Shown in pieces: positions 32,297 through 42,263 of a DNA stretch of 64,000 nucleotides. A program made the position numbers and the translations under genes. Source of the DNA: Herbaspirillum seropedicae (GTDB lineage: Bacteria; Pseudomonadota; Gammaproteobacteria; Burkholderiales; Burkholderiaceae_D); the NCBI RefSeq assembly GCF_001040945.1, contig NZ_CP011930.1, positions 3,219,021 through 3,283,020 of the forward strand, given 5' to 3'. Under the pieces are notes generated by a model. That model was given only the letters and a program-made list of their open reading frames with translations. It did not search any database and was not told the origin of the DNA. Positions within the stretch are counted from its first letter, which is position 1; each line of letters opens with the position of its first letter.

Positions 32297-33445
32297 TCAG
32301 TAGATTGCCGCCCCCGCGCCGACATTGCTGGAGGCATCCTTGGCCGCCTGCACGATGAAGTGCACTTCATCGGTATTGAGGTGCCCGTGCAAGGGCAAGG
32401 CAATGCAGCGGTCAGCGATCTTCTCGGTGAGCAACAGATCTCCGCGCTTGCAGTCAAAACGGCTGTAGTAGAACTGCTGGTGCAGCGGCTGGCACCAGGC
32501 GGCGGCTTCGACTTCCTGGCTGGCCAGGTCTTCGATGATCTGGTTGCGCATGGTGCGGGTGAAGCGTGTGCCGAGGTGAACCAGGTACAGCATCCAGTAC
32601 ACCTCCTCGACATCGGGGCCGATATAGGGTGGCTTGATGCCCTCGAAGAATTGCACGTGCTCCAGGTAGTAGGCCTCGACCTGCTTGCGCCGCATCAGGA
32701 TTTCATCGAGCCGCTCCAGTTGGGCAATGCCGATGGCGGCGCTCAGATCGCTCATCGAGCCCTGCATCGGCACCCGGCTGGCCACGGCGATGGACTGGCG
32801 ATCGCTCAGGTTGCGGTTGCGCATGTAATGCAATTCACTGGCCAGTTCGGGATCATCGGTCACCAGCATGGCGCCCTCGCCACAGCACAGGGCCGAAGGC
32901 TGCGAAAAATCGAAGATGGCGATGTCGCCGAAATTGCCCACCACGCGGCCTTGGTAACGCGAACCAATGGCTTCGCTGGAATCTTCGATCAGGCGCAGGC
33001 CATGCGCCTGTGCCAGCTGGCGGAACTCGGTCCAGGCGGCCGGATGGCCGTTGCAATTGCCTACCACGATGGCACGCGTGCGCTGGCTGATCTTGTCGGC
33101 CACCTTGTGCGGCGCCAGATTGCCGCTCCAGTAGTCGATGTCGGCAAACACCGGGGTGGCACCGACCAGCGTGATGGCGTGGACGATCTGATGCCAGGAG
33201 TACGCGGAGGCAATCACCTCATCGCCGGCGCGAATGCCCATGGCACGCAAAGCCAGCATCAGCGCCACCGTGCCGCTGGCAGCGGCTACGCCATAGGTAC
33301 GGCCGAGGTAGGAGGCGAATTCGTTTTCAAAGGACTCGACCACCGGGCCAGCGGACAGGCCCGACGAGACCAGCACCCGTGTGACGGCTTCCAGCTCGCG
33401 GGTGCTGACGTCGGGGTCCGACAATTTGATCCATTCCTGTTCCAT
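32297..33445 (-). CDS. DegT/DnrJ/EryC1/StrS-fold protein lacking the PLP lysine
   Basis: The 382-aa product has the family landmarks: ASGTVALMLALRAMGIRAGD, IEDSSEAIGSRYQGR with the pyridine-binding aspartate, and the glycine turn GEGAMLVTDDPE. The lysine that forms the Schiff base is serine 184 (IFDFSQPSALCCGEGA, where FSFHxxKxxxxxEGG is usual). No alternative lysine lies nearby. It is therefore unlikely to be a normal sugar aminotransferase. It sits between a DUF6129-like small gene and a ferredoxin in the nif operon. Confidence 0.85.
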   Translation of the reverse strand: MEQEWIKLSDPDVSTRELEAVTRVLVSSGLSAGPVVESFENEFASYLGRTYGVAAASGTVALMLALRAMGIRAGDEVIASAYSWHQIVHAITLVGATPVFADIDYWSGNLAPHKVADKISQRTRAIVVGNCNGHPAAWTEFRQLAQAHGLRLIEDSSEAIGSRYQGRVVGNFGDIAIFDFSQPSALCCGEGAMLVTDDPELASELHYMRNRNLSDRQSIAVASRVPMQGSMSDLSAAIGIAQLERLDEILMRRKQVEAYYLEHVQFFEGIKPPYIGPDVEEVYWMLYLVHLGTRFTRTMRNQIIEDLASQEVEAAAWCQPLHQQFYYSRFDCKRGDLLLTEKIADRCIALPLHGHLNTDEVHFIVQAAKDASSNVGAGAAIY

Positions 33446-33475
33446 GTGATGCACTCCTCCGGGTATTGGCTCAAC

Positions 33476-33736
33476 TCAGGACAAACGGGCGACGACCACG
33501 CCACTGGCCTCATCCGGACCATCGACCACACGCCAGCAATGGGCATCGGTATCGACCAGGAACACGGCATAGCTGTGCCCGCGCCAGTAAGGTGATTCGC
33601 CGCGCATGTCTTCCTGGTCGCAACGGCTGCACACCAGGCCCGGCAAGGCACTGCGCAGGGTCGCCAGGACGTTGACCTGAGCGGCATCCTGCAGCACGTC
33701 CTGGATGGTGGCTAATTGCTGGGCCGACAGGCTCAT
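33476..33736 (-). CDS. Small nif-cluster protein (possibly DUF6129)
   Basis: The 86-aa product resembles, from memory, small proteins encoded in nif clusters (GLVCSRCDQEDMRGESPYWR, SYAVFLVDTDAHCWRVVDG). The cysteine pair CSRC and an acidic patch stand out. I cannot give a function. It starts 9 bp after the nifT stop. Confidence 0.75.
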   Translation of the reverse strand: MSLSAQQLATIQDVLQDAAQVNVLATLRSALPGLVCSRCDQEDMRGESPYWRGHSYAVFLVDTDAHCWRVVDGPDEASGVVVARLS

Positions 33737-33745
33737 CGCGGCTCC

Positions 33746-33955
33746 TCATTCGCCCAGACGGCGTGCATCGATGGTCACCGGCAATACGGTGGCCGCATCC
33801 ATCACCGGCAACACCAGTTGCCAGCCATTGGCCAGGGTGACGTGGCCGCCCCACATGTCGGGCTTTTCCATCGCCACGATGGGTTCTTCCAGGTCTTTCT
33901 TGGGCACATAGGCCGACAGCAAGCCTGCCGAGTTCTTGCGGATCATCACTTTCAC
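33746..33955 (-). CDS. nifT: NifT/FixU protein
   Basis: The 69-aa product fits NifT (KVMIRKNSAGLLSAYVPKKD, EEPIVAMEKPDMWGGHVTLA). The start is a GTG at 33955 with a clear AGGAGC site, missed if only ATG is used. NifT is small, conserved in nif clusters and of unknown function. Confidence 0.88.
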   Translation of the reverse strand: MKVMIRKNSAGLLSAYVPKKDLEEPIVAMEKPDMWGGHVTLANGWQLVLPVMDAATVLPVTIDARRLGE

Positions 33956-33990
33956 GTTGGGCTCCTGATGGGTTGGTCCGGTAAGGCTGC

Positions 33991-35130
33991 CTAGGCCGCT
34001 CTTGCCTGCAAGGGCTGGACGATCTGCAACAAGGCCGCCAGCACTGCATCGATCTCGTCCTCGCGGGTATCGCGGGAGAGCGAAAAGCGTATCGTCGCCA
34101 CGGCCTGCTCGCTGGACATGCCCATGGCCATCAACACGTGGGAAGGCATGTCGCCGCTGGCCGTACAGGCCGACCCGCTGGAAGCGCAGATGCCCAGGCG
34201 GTCCAGGCGCTCCAGCACCAGCTCGGCATGGACCTGGCCGAAACGCACGCTGACCGTATTGGGCAGACGCGCTGCGCCCGCACCATTGATCTTGACCTGC
34301 GGCAGGCGTGCCAGACCGCGCTCGAAGCGCTGTCGTAATGCGCTCACCGCTTGCATCCGTGGCAGCGCCGCACGCGCCTGGGCCGCTGCCACGCCCAGCC
34401 CGACGATGCCCGCCACGTCCTCGGTACCGCCGCGCCGGCCGCGTTCCTGGTGGCCGAACAGCAAGGGCGGCAACTTGATCCCCTTGCGCACGTACAGGGC
34501 GCCGATTCCTTTGGGCCCGTGCAGCTTGTGCGCTGACAAGGACAGCAGATCCACGCCCAGGCCCGCCACGTCGCACGGAACACGGCCCACTGCCTGCACC
34601 GCGTCGGTATGGAACAGCACACCGCGCTGGCGCGCCAGTTCGGCCGCCTGGGCAATCGGAAACACCACGCCGGTTTCATTGTTAGCCCACATCAGGCTGA
34701 CCAGGGCGGTATCCGGCGTGATGGCTGCTGCTAGTTCATCGAGTTGCAGCTGGCCATGCTCATCCACGGCGATCCAGCTGATGCGCACGCCCTGTGCCTG
34801 CAGATGCCGTAGCAGCAACAAGGTGGAAGGATGTTCGACCAGGCTGCTCACGATATGGCGCCGCTGCGGCTGCAGAGCCAGCGCGCCCAGGATGGCCATG
34901 TGATTGGCTTCGGTGGCGCCACTGGTGAACACCAGTTCGGCCGCCGAGGCCGCGAGCAAGGCCGCCACCTCCGCGCGGGCACTGTTCATGCGCTGGCGTG
35001 CAGCGTCGCCGACCCGGTGCTTGCTGGAGGGATTGCCCCAGGCTTCATCCTGGCAGGCCTGCATGGCCGCCAGTACTTCCGGTGTGGGCCGGGTGGTGGC
35101 GTTGTTGTCGAGATAGATGGTGGTATCCAT
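33991..35130 (-). CDS. nifS: Cysteine desulfurase NifS
   Basis: The 379-aa product is NifS-type: IYLDNNATTRPTPEVLAAMQ, PLP lysine in [17 protein letters not shown], active cysteine in ASSGSACTASGDMPSHVLMA. It provides sulfur for nitrogenase clusters. It differs from the IscS at 6761 in the loop and length, so the island has two desulfurases. An ATG 15 bp upstream, overlapping the previous stop, is an alternative start. Confidence 0.92.
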   Translation of the reverse strand: MDTTIYLDNNATTRPTPEVLAAMQACQDEAWGNPSSKHRVGDAARQRMNSARAEVAALLAASAAELVFTSGATEANHMAILGALALQPQRRHIVSSLVEHPSTLLLLRHLQAQGVRISWIAVDEHGQLQLDELAAAITPDTALVSLMWANNETGVVFPIAQAAELARQRGVLFHTDAVQAVGRVPCDVAGLGVDLLSLSAHKLHGPKGIGALYVRKGIKLPPLLFGHQERGRRGGTEDVAGIVGLGVAAAQARAALPRMQAVSALRQRFERGLARLPQVKINGAGAARLPNTVSVRFGQVHAELVLERLDRLGICASSGSACTASGDMPSHVLMAMGMSSEQAVATIRFSLSRDTREDEIDAVLAALLQIVQPLQARAA

Positions 35131-35141
35131 GGGCGCCGCTC

Positions 35142-35516
35142 TCATTGCCAGAACAACCTTGCGGTGTCCCGGTTGATGCAATCCATCAAGACTTGCAGGC
35201 TGCGTTCGAGCATGAAGAATTCCCAGCCGCCTTCCGTGTGATCTTTGCGGAAAAGTTTCCATACCCCCAGCCCGGCGTCATATTCCAGCAACGCGATATC
35301 GACCATGCCGCCCTCGGCATCGATATTGCGCGAACAACAGGGGCTCTGGATCAGGTAGCCACTTGCCGTCATCTCCACGCGCGGCACGACATACAGGTAG
35401 CGTGCGCGCTTCTGCAACATGCGTTCGATACGCCGCAGATCCAGTTCATTGGGCTGCCAACTGCGGATGCCACCTGCGGTGGACATGCCATTGGCCTGGG
35501 CGATGATCTGGTTCAT
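35142..35516 (-). CDS. Unknown 124-aa nif protein (possibly DUF3024-like)
   Basis: The C-terminal half (IALLEYDAGLGVWKLFRKDH, EFFMLERSLQVLMDCIN) recalls the DUF3024 family; this is tentative. A cysteine pair (SPCCSRNIDAEGG) is present. Its start overlaps the upstream nifZ stop by 4 bp, and nifS follows. Confidence 0.75.
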   Translation of the reverse strand: MNQIIAQANGMSTAGGIRSWQPNELDLRRIERMLQKRARYLYVVPRVEMTASGYLIQSPCCSRNIDAEGGMVDIALLEYDAGLGVWKLFRKDHTEGGWEFFMLERSLQVLMDCINRDTARLFWQ

Positions 35517-35761
35517 GCCGGCTCCAGCAAGACGATTTCTTCTTCCAGACAACCCACTACACGGTTGCCGGGAAACTCCACCAGATACACCGGGATGGTG
35601 GACTCTTCATGCATGCCCACCTGCACCACTTCGCCCGGCGTTCCCTGCGCCACCAGCAAGGCCTCGGCCTCGCAGTCCGGGTAAGAGCCATCGTTGAACA
35701 GGTCGATGCTGGCTTGCACCCGCTGTCCCCAGGCATATCTGGCCACGCGTGGTTCGATCAT
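35513..35761 (-). CDS. nifZ: NifZ-domain protein (second copy)
   Basis: The 82-aa product has the NifZ fold (RYAWGQRVQASIDLFNDGSY, TPGEVVQVGMHEESTIPVYL). It is shorter than and different from the NifZ encoded just before it. NifZ helps maturation of the second P-cluster of the MoFe protein. Confidence 0.85.
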   Translation of the reverse strand: MIEPRVARYAWGQRVQASIDLFNDGSYPDCEAEALLVAQGTPGEVVQVGMHEESTIPVYLVEFPGNRVVGCLEEEIVLLEPA

Positions 35762-35778
35762 GTTGCCGCTCCTTGGAT

Positions 35779-36075
35779 TCAGACTGCCTGCCCGGACGTG
35801 ACGGGCTGGTCGAGCGATTGCAGCTCGCGCCCCTTCATGCCGACCCGGTAACCGTGTTCGACGAATTCGATGCCGTAGATGTAGAACTGCTGCAAGAAGG
35901 TGCCGATACTGGTCACATAGCCGATGTCGCCCTTCTTGACCAGAATGTCGCCGATCTCCCGGCCCGCGAAGGTGCCGTCGTTGCGGATGGTCTTGGTACT
36001 TCTGACCTTCTCGCCATAGCTGAATTGCGGCGGCCCGTCCAGTTCGACCCGGCCATCATCACGGTTGATCTTCAT
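35779..36075 (-). CDS. nifZ: NifZ
   Basis: The 98-aa product is a canonical NifZ (QFSYGEKVRSTKTIRNDGTF, GDIGYVTSIGTFLQQFYIYG). It acts in P-cluster formation. It follows the LRV-protein gene by 17 bp. Confidence 0.9.
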   Translation of the reverse strand: MKINRDDGRVELDGPPQFSYGEKVRSTKTIRNDGTFAGREIGDILVKKGDIGYVTSIGTFLQQFYIYGIEFVEHGYRVGMKGRELQSLDQPVTSGQAV

Positions 36076-36092
36076 GGTCCCAGCTCCTGTTG

Positions 36093-36851
36093 CTATGTCA
36101 TCGTGGTTCCGGTCAATCCACTGCGCTGGCGTGCCAGGGTGCGCACGGCCTCGTCTTCATCGTCCGCCAGCAAGCCCAGATGCGCTGCATCGATACGTTC
36201 GGCCACGCTGTAGCGCACGCGCCAGTCCGGGTCATGGCACAAGGCCACCAACTGCGCCGGCGCCAGACGCTGCGCCACCACCGTACGCACCGCGGCGTCT
36301 TCATCCTTGACCATCGCGCCCAGCAGCGCCGATCCCACCCTTGCTGCCACTACCCGGCGCACCTCGCGATCTTCATCGTGCAACATGCGCACCAGCCATT
36401 GCGGTTCGATACGCTGCGCCACGATCAGACGCACGCCATAATCGCCATCGCCCATCATCTGGTGCAGCTGCTCGACGTGCAGCCGCCGCGCCACCTGGAT
36501 ACGGACCTCGCGATCCGGGTCCTGCCGCAACATCAGCAGCTGGCGCTGCGGCAAGCGCTGCGCCACACTCCAGCGCACCGTGGCATCCGGGTCATCGATC
36601 ATGCGCGGCAGGTAAAACACTTCCACGTGCTTGGCCGCTACCGCCCTCACCTCGAAATAGGGATGAGTGAGGAATTCCTTGGCCAGGGCCGGATTCCACG
36701 CAAAGAAACGGTCGATGCGCCGTGCATAACGATCATGCACGCAGGCCTTGGCCAGTTCGCACCGCGTGGAGGGGCGGCCCATCTGCGCGCAATCGGCACA
36801 CGACAATGCCTGTCCCTGCCAACCGGTCGCCGCGAAGGGCTCCGTATCCAA
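36093..36851 (-). CDS. LRV (leucine-rich-repeat variant) Fe-S protein
   Basis: The 252-aa product has an N-terminal cysteine cluster (SCADCAQMGRPSTRCELAKAC, positions about 18-38), the [4Fe-4S] module of LRV proteins, then about eight 24-residue helical repeats of the type DPDATVRWSVAQRLPQRQLL. Azotobacter has a related LrvA. I take a TTG at 36851 as start because ATG at 36944 would overlap iscA by almost 90 bp; the exact start is uncertain. It is likely a docking protein in nitrogenase maturation. Confidence 0.8.
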   Translation of the reverse strand: MDTEPFAATGWQGQALSCADCAQMGRPSTRCELAKACVHDRYARRIDRFFAWNPALAKEFLTHPYFEVRAVAAKHVEVFYLPRMIDDPDATVRWSVAQRLPQRQLLMLRQDPDREVRIQVARRLHVEQLHQMMGDGDYGVRLIVAQRIEPQWLVRMLHDEDREVRRVVAARVGSALLGAMVKDEDAAVRTVVAQRLAPAQLVALCHDPDWRVRYSVAERIDAAHLGLLADDEDEAVRTLARQRSGLTGTTMT

Positions 36852-36855
36852 TTGC

Positions 36856-37230
36856 TCAAGCCTTGCGCCGGATGCTGGAGATCGACACTGCAGCCGTGGC
36901 TGGCGGCGCAGAGCCATGCGTCCCGCAACTGGCAGCCGGCGCATTCGGGTTGCGGAAGGTCAGCCCGGATTCACTCAGGGTGTCGGCAAAATCGATGGTC
37001 ACGCCTTCCAGCAGCAGCCGGCTTTCGGCCGGCAGGAAGACGGCCAGGCCGTTGCAATCGAGGCTGACGTCGCCCGGCGTGGGCTGCGCCTGGACCGAGA
37101 ATTCCGAACTCAGCCCGGAACAACCGCCTGCACTCACCTGCAGACGGAAGCCGGATTGGGCCGAACCGCCATTGAAGCGCACCATGCGGCGCATGAATTT
37201 TTCGGCGGCGGGGGTGATGGTGATGTTCAT
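36856..37230 (-). CDS. IscA-type carrier with an altered C-terminal motif
   Basis: The 124-aa product has the IscA fold (ITPAAEKFMRRMVRFNGGSA) and the first cysteine (SAGGCSGLSSEF), but the C-terminal CGCG motif reads ASCGTHGSAPPA, so one of three cluster cysteines is lost and a histidine appears nearby. A Ser/Ala-rich tail follows. It probably carries clusters for nif targets with changed coordination. Confidence 0.85.
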   Translation of the reverse strand: MNITITPAAEKFMRRMVRFNGGSAQSGFRLQVSAGGCSGLSSEFSVQAQPTPGDVSLDCNGLAVFLPAESRLLLEGVTIDFADTLSESGLTFRNPNAPAASCGTHGSAPPATAAVSISSIRRKA

Positions 37231-37239
37231 CGGCCCTCC

Positions 37240-37458
37240 CTACGCCTGGTAACGCGGCTGGGCATTGTCGATGACGCAGGTGCCATCGACCGGGCACACG
37301 GCCACGCATTGTGGTTCATCGAAATGTCCCATGCATTCGGTACATTTCTTGGGATCGATCACGAAGATCCCGTTCTTTTCGCGAATCGCCACGTTCGGGC
37401 ATTCGGGCTCGCAGGCGGAACACCCTGTGCATTGCGAGGCAACGATCTTGTAGGCCAT
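37240..37458 (-). CDS. fdxN: 2[4Fe-4S] ferredoxin FdxN
   Basis: The 72-aa product has [16 protein letters not shown] and [18 protein letters not shown], the FdxN type with an insertion in the second motif. It is placed right after nifB and can deliver electrons to NifB or nitrogenase. Confidence 0.9.
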   Translation of the reverse strand: MAYKIVASQCTGCSACEPECPNVAIREKNGIFVIDPKKCTECMGHFDEPQCVAVCPVDGTCVIDNAQPRYQA

Positions 37459-37491
37459 GCTTTTTCTCCTTGCGTGAAACTGATTGGCTGC

Positions 37492-39069
37492 TTACGCTGC
37501 GGCGGACGTCGACTGCACCGAGGTATACGCCCCCTGGCGGATATCGGCGTCGCCTCGTGGCCGATGCTCGATCTGTCCGCTGCGCACGCGTTCCAGGTAA
37601 TCCATGAAGTAGGCGATGACGGATTGCTCGATGAATTCATGGGCATACCGGTCCACCGGCTCGATGCCCACCTTCTGCAGATCATCCTTGGGACAGCCGC
37701 CGATCTTGGCCACCAGCACTGCATGGCAGTCGTTGATGGCGCGGATGACGGTCTCCAGTGCATCCTCCTCGCCATAGCCGCCCTGACAGTACTGGTCCAC
37801 GCGCCGGTGTCCGACGAACTTGCTGCCGGCGCTGCTGACTTCATAGATCTGGAATTCGCTGACGTGTCCGAAGTGCTCGTTGACGCGTCCCTGCCCCTTG
37901 GTCGCCACCGCCACCAGCAAGGACAGGCCGCTCTGGTCTGCCATCTGGGCCAGCTCCTGCTGCTCGGCGGCCTTGGCGGCCGACTTGGCCTGGCGTTCCT
38001 GTTCCACCAGCTCCTGGTAAGCCTTGCGGGTGGCGCCGTCATAGGCCACTTCCATGGCCTCGATCTTTTCGGTGGTGAATTCGGCGCTGCGGTCTTCACC
38101 CAGCAGGCCCACCGCATCGGCGCGGCACTGGCGGCAGTGGCGCATCATGTTCATCTCGCCTTCACAGGCATCCTGCAAGGCCTTGAGCTCCTGCGCGCTG
38201 GGGCCGCGCTGGCCGTTCAGGCCAAACACGGTGCCATGCTCGGGCGCTGAAATGAGCGGCATGATGTTGTGCAGGAAGGCACCGCGTGACTTGACGGCGC
38301 GATTGACTTCCACCAGATGCTGGTCATTGATGCCCGGGATCATCACCGAGTTGACCTTGCACAGGATGCCGCGCGCCGTGAGCATCTCCAGTCCCAGCAT
38401 CTGCCGTTCGTGCAGGATGCGGGCCGCGTCGATACCGGTCCAGCGCTTGTTCTGGTAATAGATCCAGGGATAGATGTGCTGTCCGATCTCGGGATCGACC
38501 ATGTTGATGGTGATGGTGACGTGATCGACGTTAAAGGCAGCAATGGTATCGATGTGGTCAGGCAAGGCCAGGCCATTGGTCGACAGGCACAGCTTGATAT
38601 CGGGCGCGGTCTGCGAAATCAGCTCGAAGGTCTTGAAGGTCTTGGCCGGATTGGCCAGCGGGTCGCCAGGACCGGCAATGCCCAGCACCGTCATCTGCGG
38701 AATGGTCGAGGCCACCGCAAAGACCTTCTTGGCCGCTTGTTCGGGCGTGAGCTTTTCGCTGACCACGCCTGGACGCGACTCGTTGGCGCAATCGTATTTG
38801 CGGTTGCAGTAGTTGCACTGGATGTTACAGGCCGGTGCCACCGCCACGTGCATACGCGCATAGTGGTGATGAGCCTCTTCGCTGTAGCAGGGATGGTTCT
38901 TGACCTTTTCCCAAACCTCGGGCGCCATGTCGGCGGGACCATCGGATGAACCGCAACTGGCTTTGCCGCCTTCACTGCTGGTGCCACAGCCTTTGTGTTC
39001 GGCTACCTTGTCCAGCAAGGTGCCTAGCGATTTGATGTCCTGGATACCGACGTATTGTGTGGGCTGCAT
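37492..39069 (-). CDS. nifB: FeMo-co biosynthesis radical SAM protein NifB
   Basis: The 525-aa product begins with a NifB leader ([20 protein letters not shown]) and the radical SAM motif CNIQCNYC. After residue ~400 a NifX/NafY-type domain follows ([40 protein letters not shown]), so this is the fused NifB-NifX form. It makes NifB-co (L-cluster). It heads the long minus-strand operon from a sigma54 promoter with two NifA sites. Confidence 0.95.
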   Translation of the reverse strand: MQPTQYVGIQDIKSLGTLLDKVAEHKGCGTSSEGGKASCGSSDGPADMAPEVWEKVKNHPCYSEEAHHHYARMHVAVAPACNIQCNYCNRKYDCANESRPGVVSEKLTPEQAAKKVFAVASTIPQMTVLGIAGPGDPLANPAKTFKTFELISQTAPDIKLCLSTNGLALPDHIDTIAAFNVDHVTITINMVDPEIGQHIYPWIYYQNKRWTGIDAARILHERQMLGLEMLTARGILCKVNSVMIPGINDQHLVEVNRAVKSRGAFLHNIMPLISAPEHGTVFGLNGQRGPSAQELKALQDACEGEMNMMRHCRQCRADAVGLLGEDRSAEFTTEKIEAMEVAYDGATRKAYQELVEQERQAKSAAKAAEQQELAQMADQSGLSLLVAVATKGQGRVNEHFGHVSEFQIYEVSSAGSKFVGHRRVDQYCQGGYGEEDALETVIRAINDCHAVLVAKIGGCPKDDLQKVGIEPVDRYAHEFIEQSVIAYFMDYLERVRSGQIEHRPRGDADIRQGAYTSVQSTSAAA

Positions 39070-39118
39070 GGATAGTCCCTTTCAGGAAAGTGATGCCTGG
39101 GCCTTCTCCTGAGGACAT

Positions 39119-39134
39119 AGCCAAAACCGTGCCA
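39119..39134 (-). promoter_or_regulatory. nifB -24/-12 sigma54 promoter
   Basis: On the minus strand TGGCACGGTTTTGGCT keeps a perfect -24 box and GG-N10-GC; the -12 box is TGGCT rather than TTGCT. It lies 50 bp before the nifB ATG. An AT-rich stretch beyond it (AATCAATCAATT) resembles an IHF site with one mismatch. Confidence 0.8.
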
Positions 39135-39188
39135 GACAAAATAATCAATCAATTCAATGACATAGCGGAGAATTGCGTCGTACGGCGA

Positions 39189-39204
39189 TGTGAGGATAGC
39201 GACA
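39189..39204. promoter_or_regulatory. NifA upstream site 1 of nifB
   Basis: TGTGAGGATAGCGACA fits TGT-N10-ACA, 55 bp upstream of the nifB -24 box. Confidence 0.8.
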
Positions 39205-39230
39205 ATCGGCGATACATTGTGGGTGGCGCT

Positions 39231-39246
39231 TGTCATGAACACGACA
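39231..39246. promoter_or_regulatory. NifA upstream site 2 of nifB
   Basis: TGTCATGAACACGACA fits TGT-N10-ACA, 42 bp (four helical turns) from site 1. Confidence 0.8.
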
Positions 39247-39460
39247 ATGCAGCACGGGCCGGCGCCTGCAATTGAGCGCGCCGCAATGAGCCTGACGCAG
39301 TGGAGAAGGAGAAGGAGAATGCGAGGACGTGCCAGCCGGGGAATCCATCAATACAACCGGCTGGCGCGACGCCGAAGAGACCGCGCGCGCAGGGCGAGGA
39401 CGGCAATGAGAAAAAGACTTTGGATCTGGCAGCGTATTACGTCACGCTCGCAGATGAGTT
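39247..39460. other. nifA-nifB spacer
   Basis: About 210 bp between the nifB control sites and the end of nifA. No gene and no strong terminator were recognised, so nifA transcripts could read toward nifB. Confidence 0.4.
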
Positions 39461-41089
<1,629 letters not shown>

Positions 41090-41234
41090 CTGACTCTCCT
41101 AACGTGAATACTGGAACCCCATGCGCTGCCTGAGAGCGCTAGAACCCGCCTTGCTACTCTGTCGTGAGATCCGAGATCCTGAAAAACGGCAGAAAAAGCG
41201 CCGTGTAATTACCGAATAGTTACCTTGCTGGTCA

Positions 41235-41250
41235 AGCAAACTTCATGCCC
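41235..41250 (-). promoter_or_regulatory. nifA -24/-12 sigma54 promoter
   Basis: On the minus strand GGGCATGAAGTTTGCT has GG-N10-GC and TTGCT, with two -24 mismatches. It lies about 145 bp before the nifA start, consistent with NtrC/NifA control known for this type of gene. Confidence 0.65.
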
Positions 41251-41345
41251 AAGCAGATGCATGAATCGATCTCGCCAAGCAACCCCACACAATGCCGGCT
41301 TTCCTCGATGTCGCCTTGGCGGGTTGGCGACAACGGTGTCGTCTT

Positions 41346-41361
41346 TGTCGGATTTACGACA
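41346..41361. promoter_or_regulatory. NifA site shared by nifA and the divergent globin gene
   Basis: TGTCGGATTTACGACA fits TGT-N10-ACA and its arms are perfectly symmetric (TTGTCG / CGACAA with one more base on each side). It lies about 95 bp from the nifA -24 box and about 70 bp from the globin gene promoter. Confidence 0.75.
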
Positions 41362-41428
41362 ATCATCGCCACTGGCGCAGCAATCAGAAATCGTCGCTAT
41401 CCCATTGATTTAAAAGAAAAATATTGTA

Positions 41429-41444
41429 TGGCATGGTTTTGGCT
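41429..41444 (+). promoter_or_regulatory. -24/-12 sigma54 promoter of globin-LLM-modE genes
   Basis: TGGCATGGTTTTGGCT has the same form as the nifB promoter (GG-N10-GC, TGGCT at -12). It is 120 bp before the ATG at 41564. Confidence 0.75.
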
Positions 41445-41563
41445 ATTCATACCTGCATCGGCCGCTCACCGGCCAAGCGAAACGACAAAGCAGAGCAAGC
41501 CGGTAGCCCAGCCAGCGTTATGTAGCGAGATATACAGACCTCCAACATCCACCATCGCCCACT

Positions 41564-42205
41564 ATGAATGTGCCTTCGACTTCCGAACCCGGTGCACCAC
41601 GTGCGTGCTGGGCGCCCTGCTCCCAGGCATGTTATCTGACCCTGAACTGGCCGGTCGCCGGCCCGGCGATGGCGCGCGGCACGCAACAGGTGATATGTGA
41701 GCCGCCACAATTACCTCAACCGGCGCACCGGTTGCTGGCGCTGTGTGATGAATCCGGCTTGCGCAAACTGGTGCTGCATCATATGCGGCGCCTGCGCCAT
41801 TCCCCGCTGTTCGCACGTTCGCACAATTGTTTTGATTGCGTCAGCTCGCGCATCGCCGACTTCGTGGTGGAGTCATGCGGCGGTCCGCTCTACTACAGCC
41901 AACGCCATGCCCATCTGCAAGCGGGCGCAGGCTTGCCGTTGCTATTGGACGAAGCTGGGCGCGAACTGTGGCTGGTACAGCTTTGGCATACCTTTGACGA
42001 TATCGGTTTCCCGCCCGCGCTGCGGGCCGACTTCTGGGCCTGGGCCGAACCCTTGTCGATTCATCTGCTGGTACGTCATGCGCGCGTCGAACCGCCGCGG
42101 CGCTACCCCTATGAGCTGGTACGCAGCTGGTTCCACTCGCCCGCCACCGACATGCTGCCGCCGATAGCGGATCTGATCCGGCCATCGGGAAGATCCGAAT
42201 CATGA
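41564..42205 (+). CDS. Globin-like protein without proximal histidine
   Basis: The 213-aa product has segments of the group II/III truncated globin type (LVLHHMRRLRHSPLFARS, DFVVESCGGPLYYSQRHAHL, GRELWLVQLWHTFDDIGFPP). Aligned to the truncated haemoglobin at 29657, the proximal histidine is glycine, so haem binding is doubtful. It has a 60-residue N-terminal extension with five cysteines. It is expressed from a sigma54 promoter next to nifA, suggesting a nif function. Confidence 0.65.
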   Translation: MNVPSTSEPGAPRACWAPCSQACYLTLNWPVAGPAMARGTQQVICEPPQLPQPAHRLLALCDESGLRKLVLHHMRRLRHSPLFARSHNCFDCVSSRIADFVVESCGGPLYYSQRHAHLQAGAGLPLLLDEAGRELWLVQLWHTFDDIGFPPALRADFWAWAEPLSIHLLVRHARVEPPRRYPYELVRSWFHSPATDMLPPIADLIRPSGRSES

Positions 42206-42263
42206 CCTGCGCCATCCGGCATCGCATCCCCGCATCTGTTTCTTGATGCGGCCGGTCTGAGCG

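Noticed and set aside
36090..37067. 325-codon plus-strand frame
   Set aside because: Antisense to the LRV and IscA genes, which have clear motifs.
41585..41610. NtrC-binding site for nifA in GTGCACC...GTGC sequence
   Set aside because: It lies inside the start of the divergent globin-like gene and about 340 bp from the nifA promoter; the match is poor.
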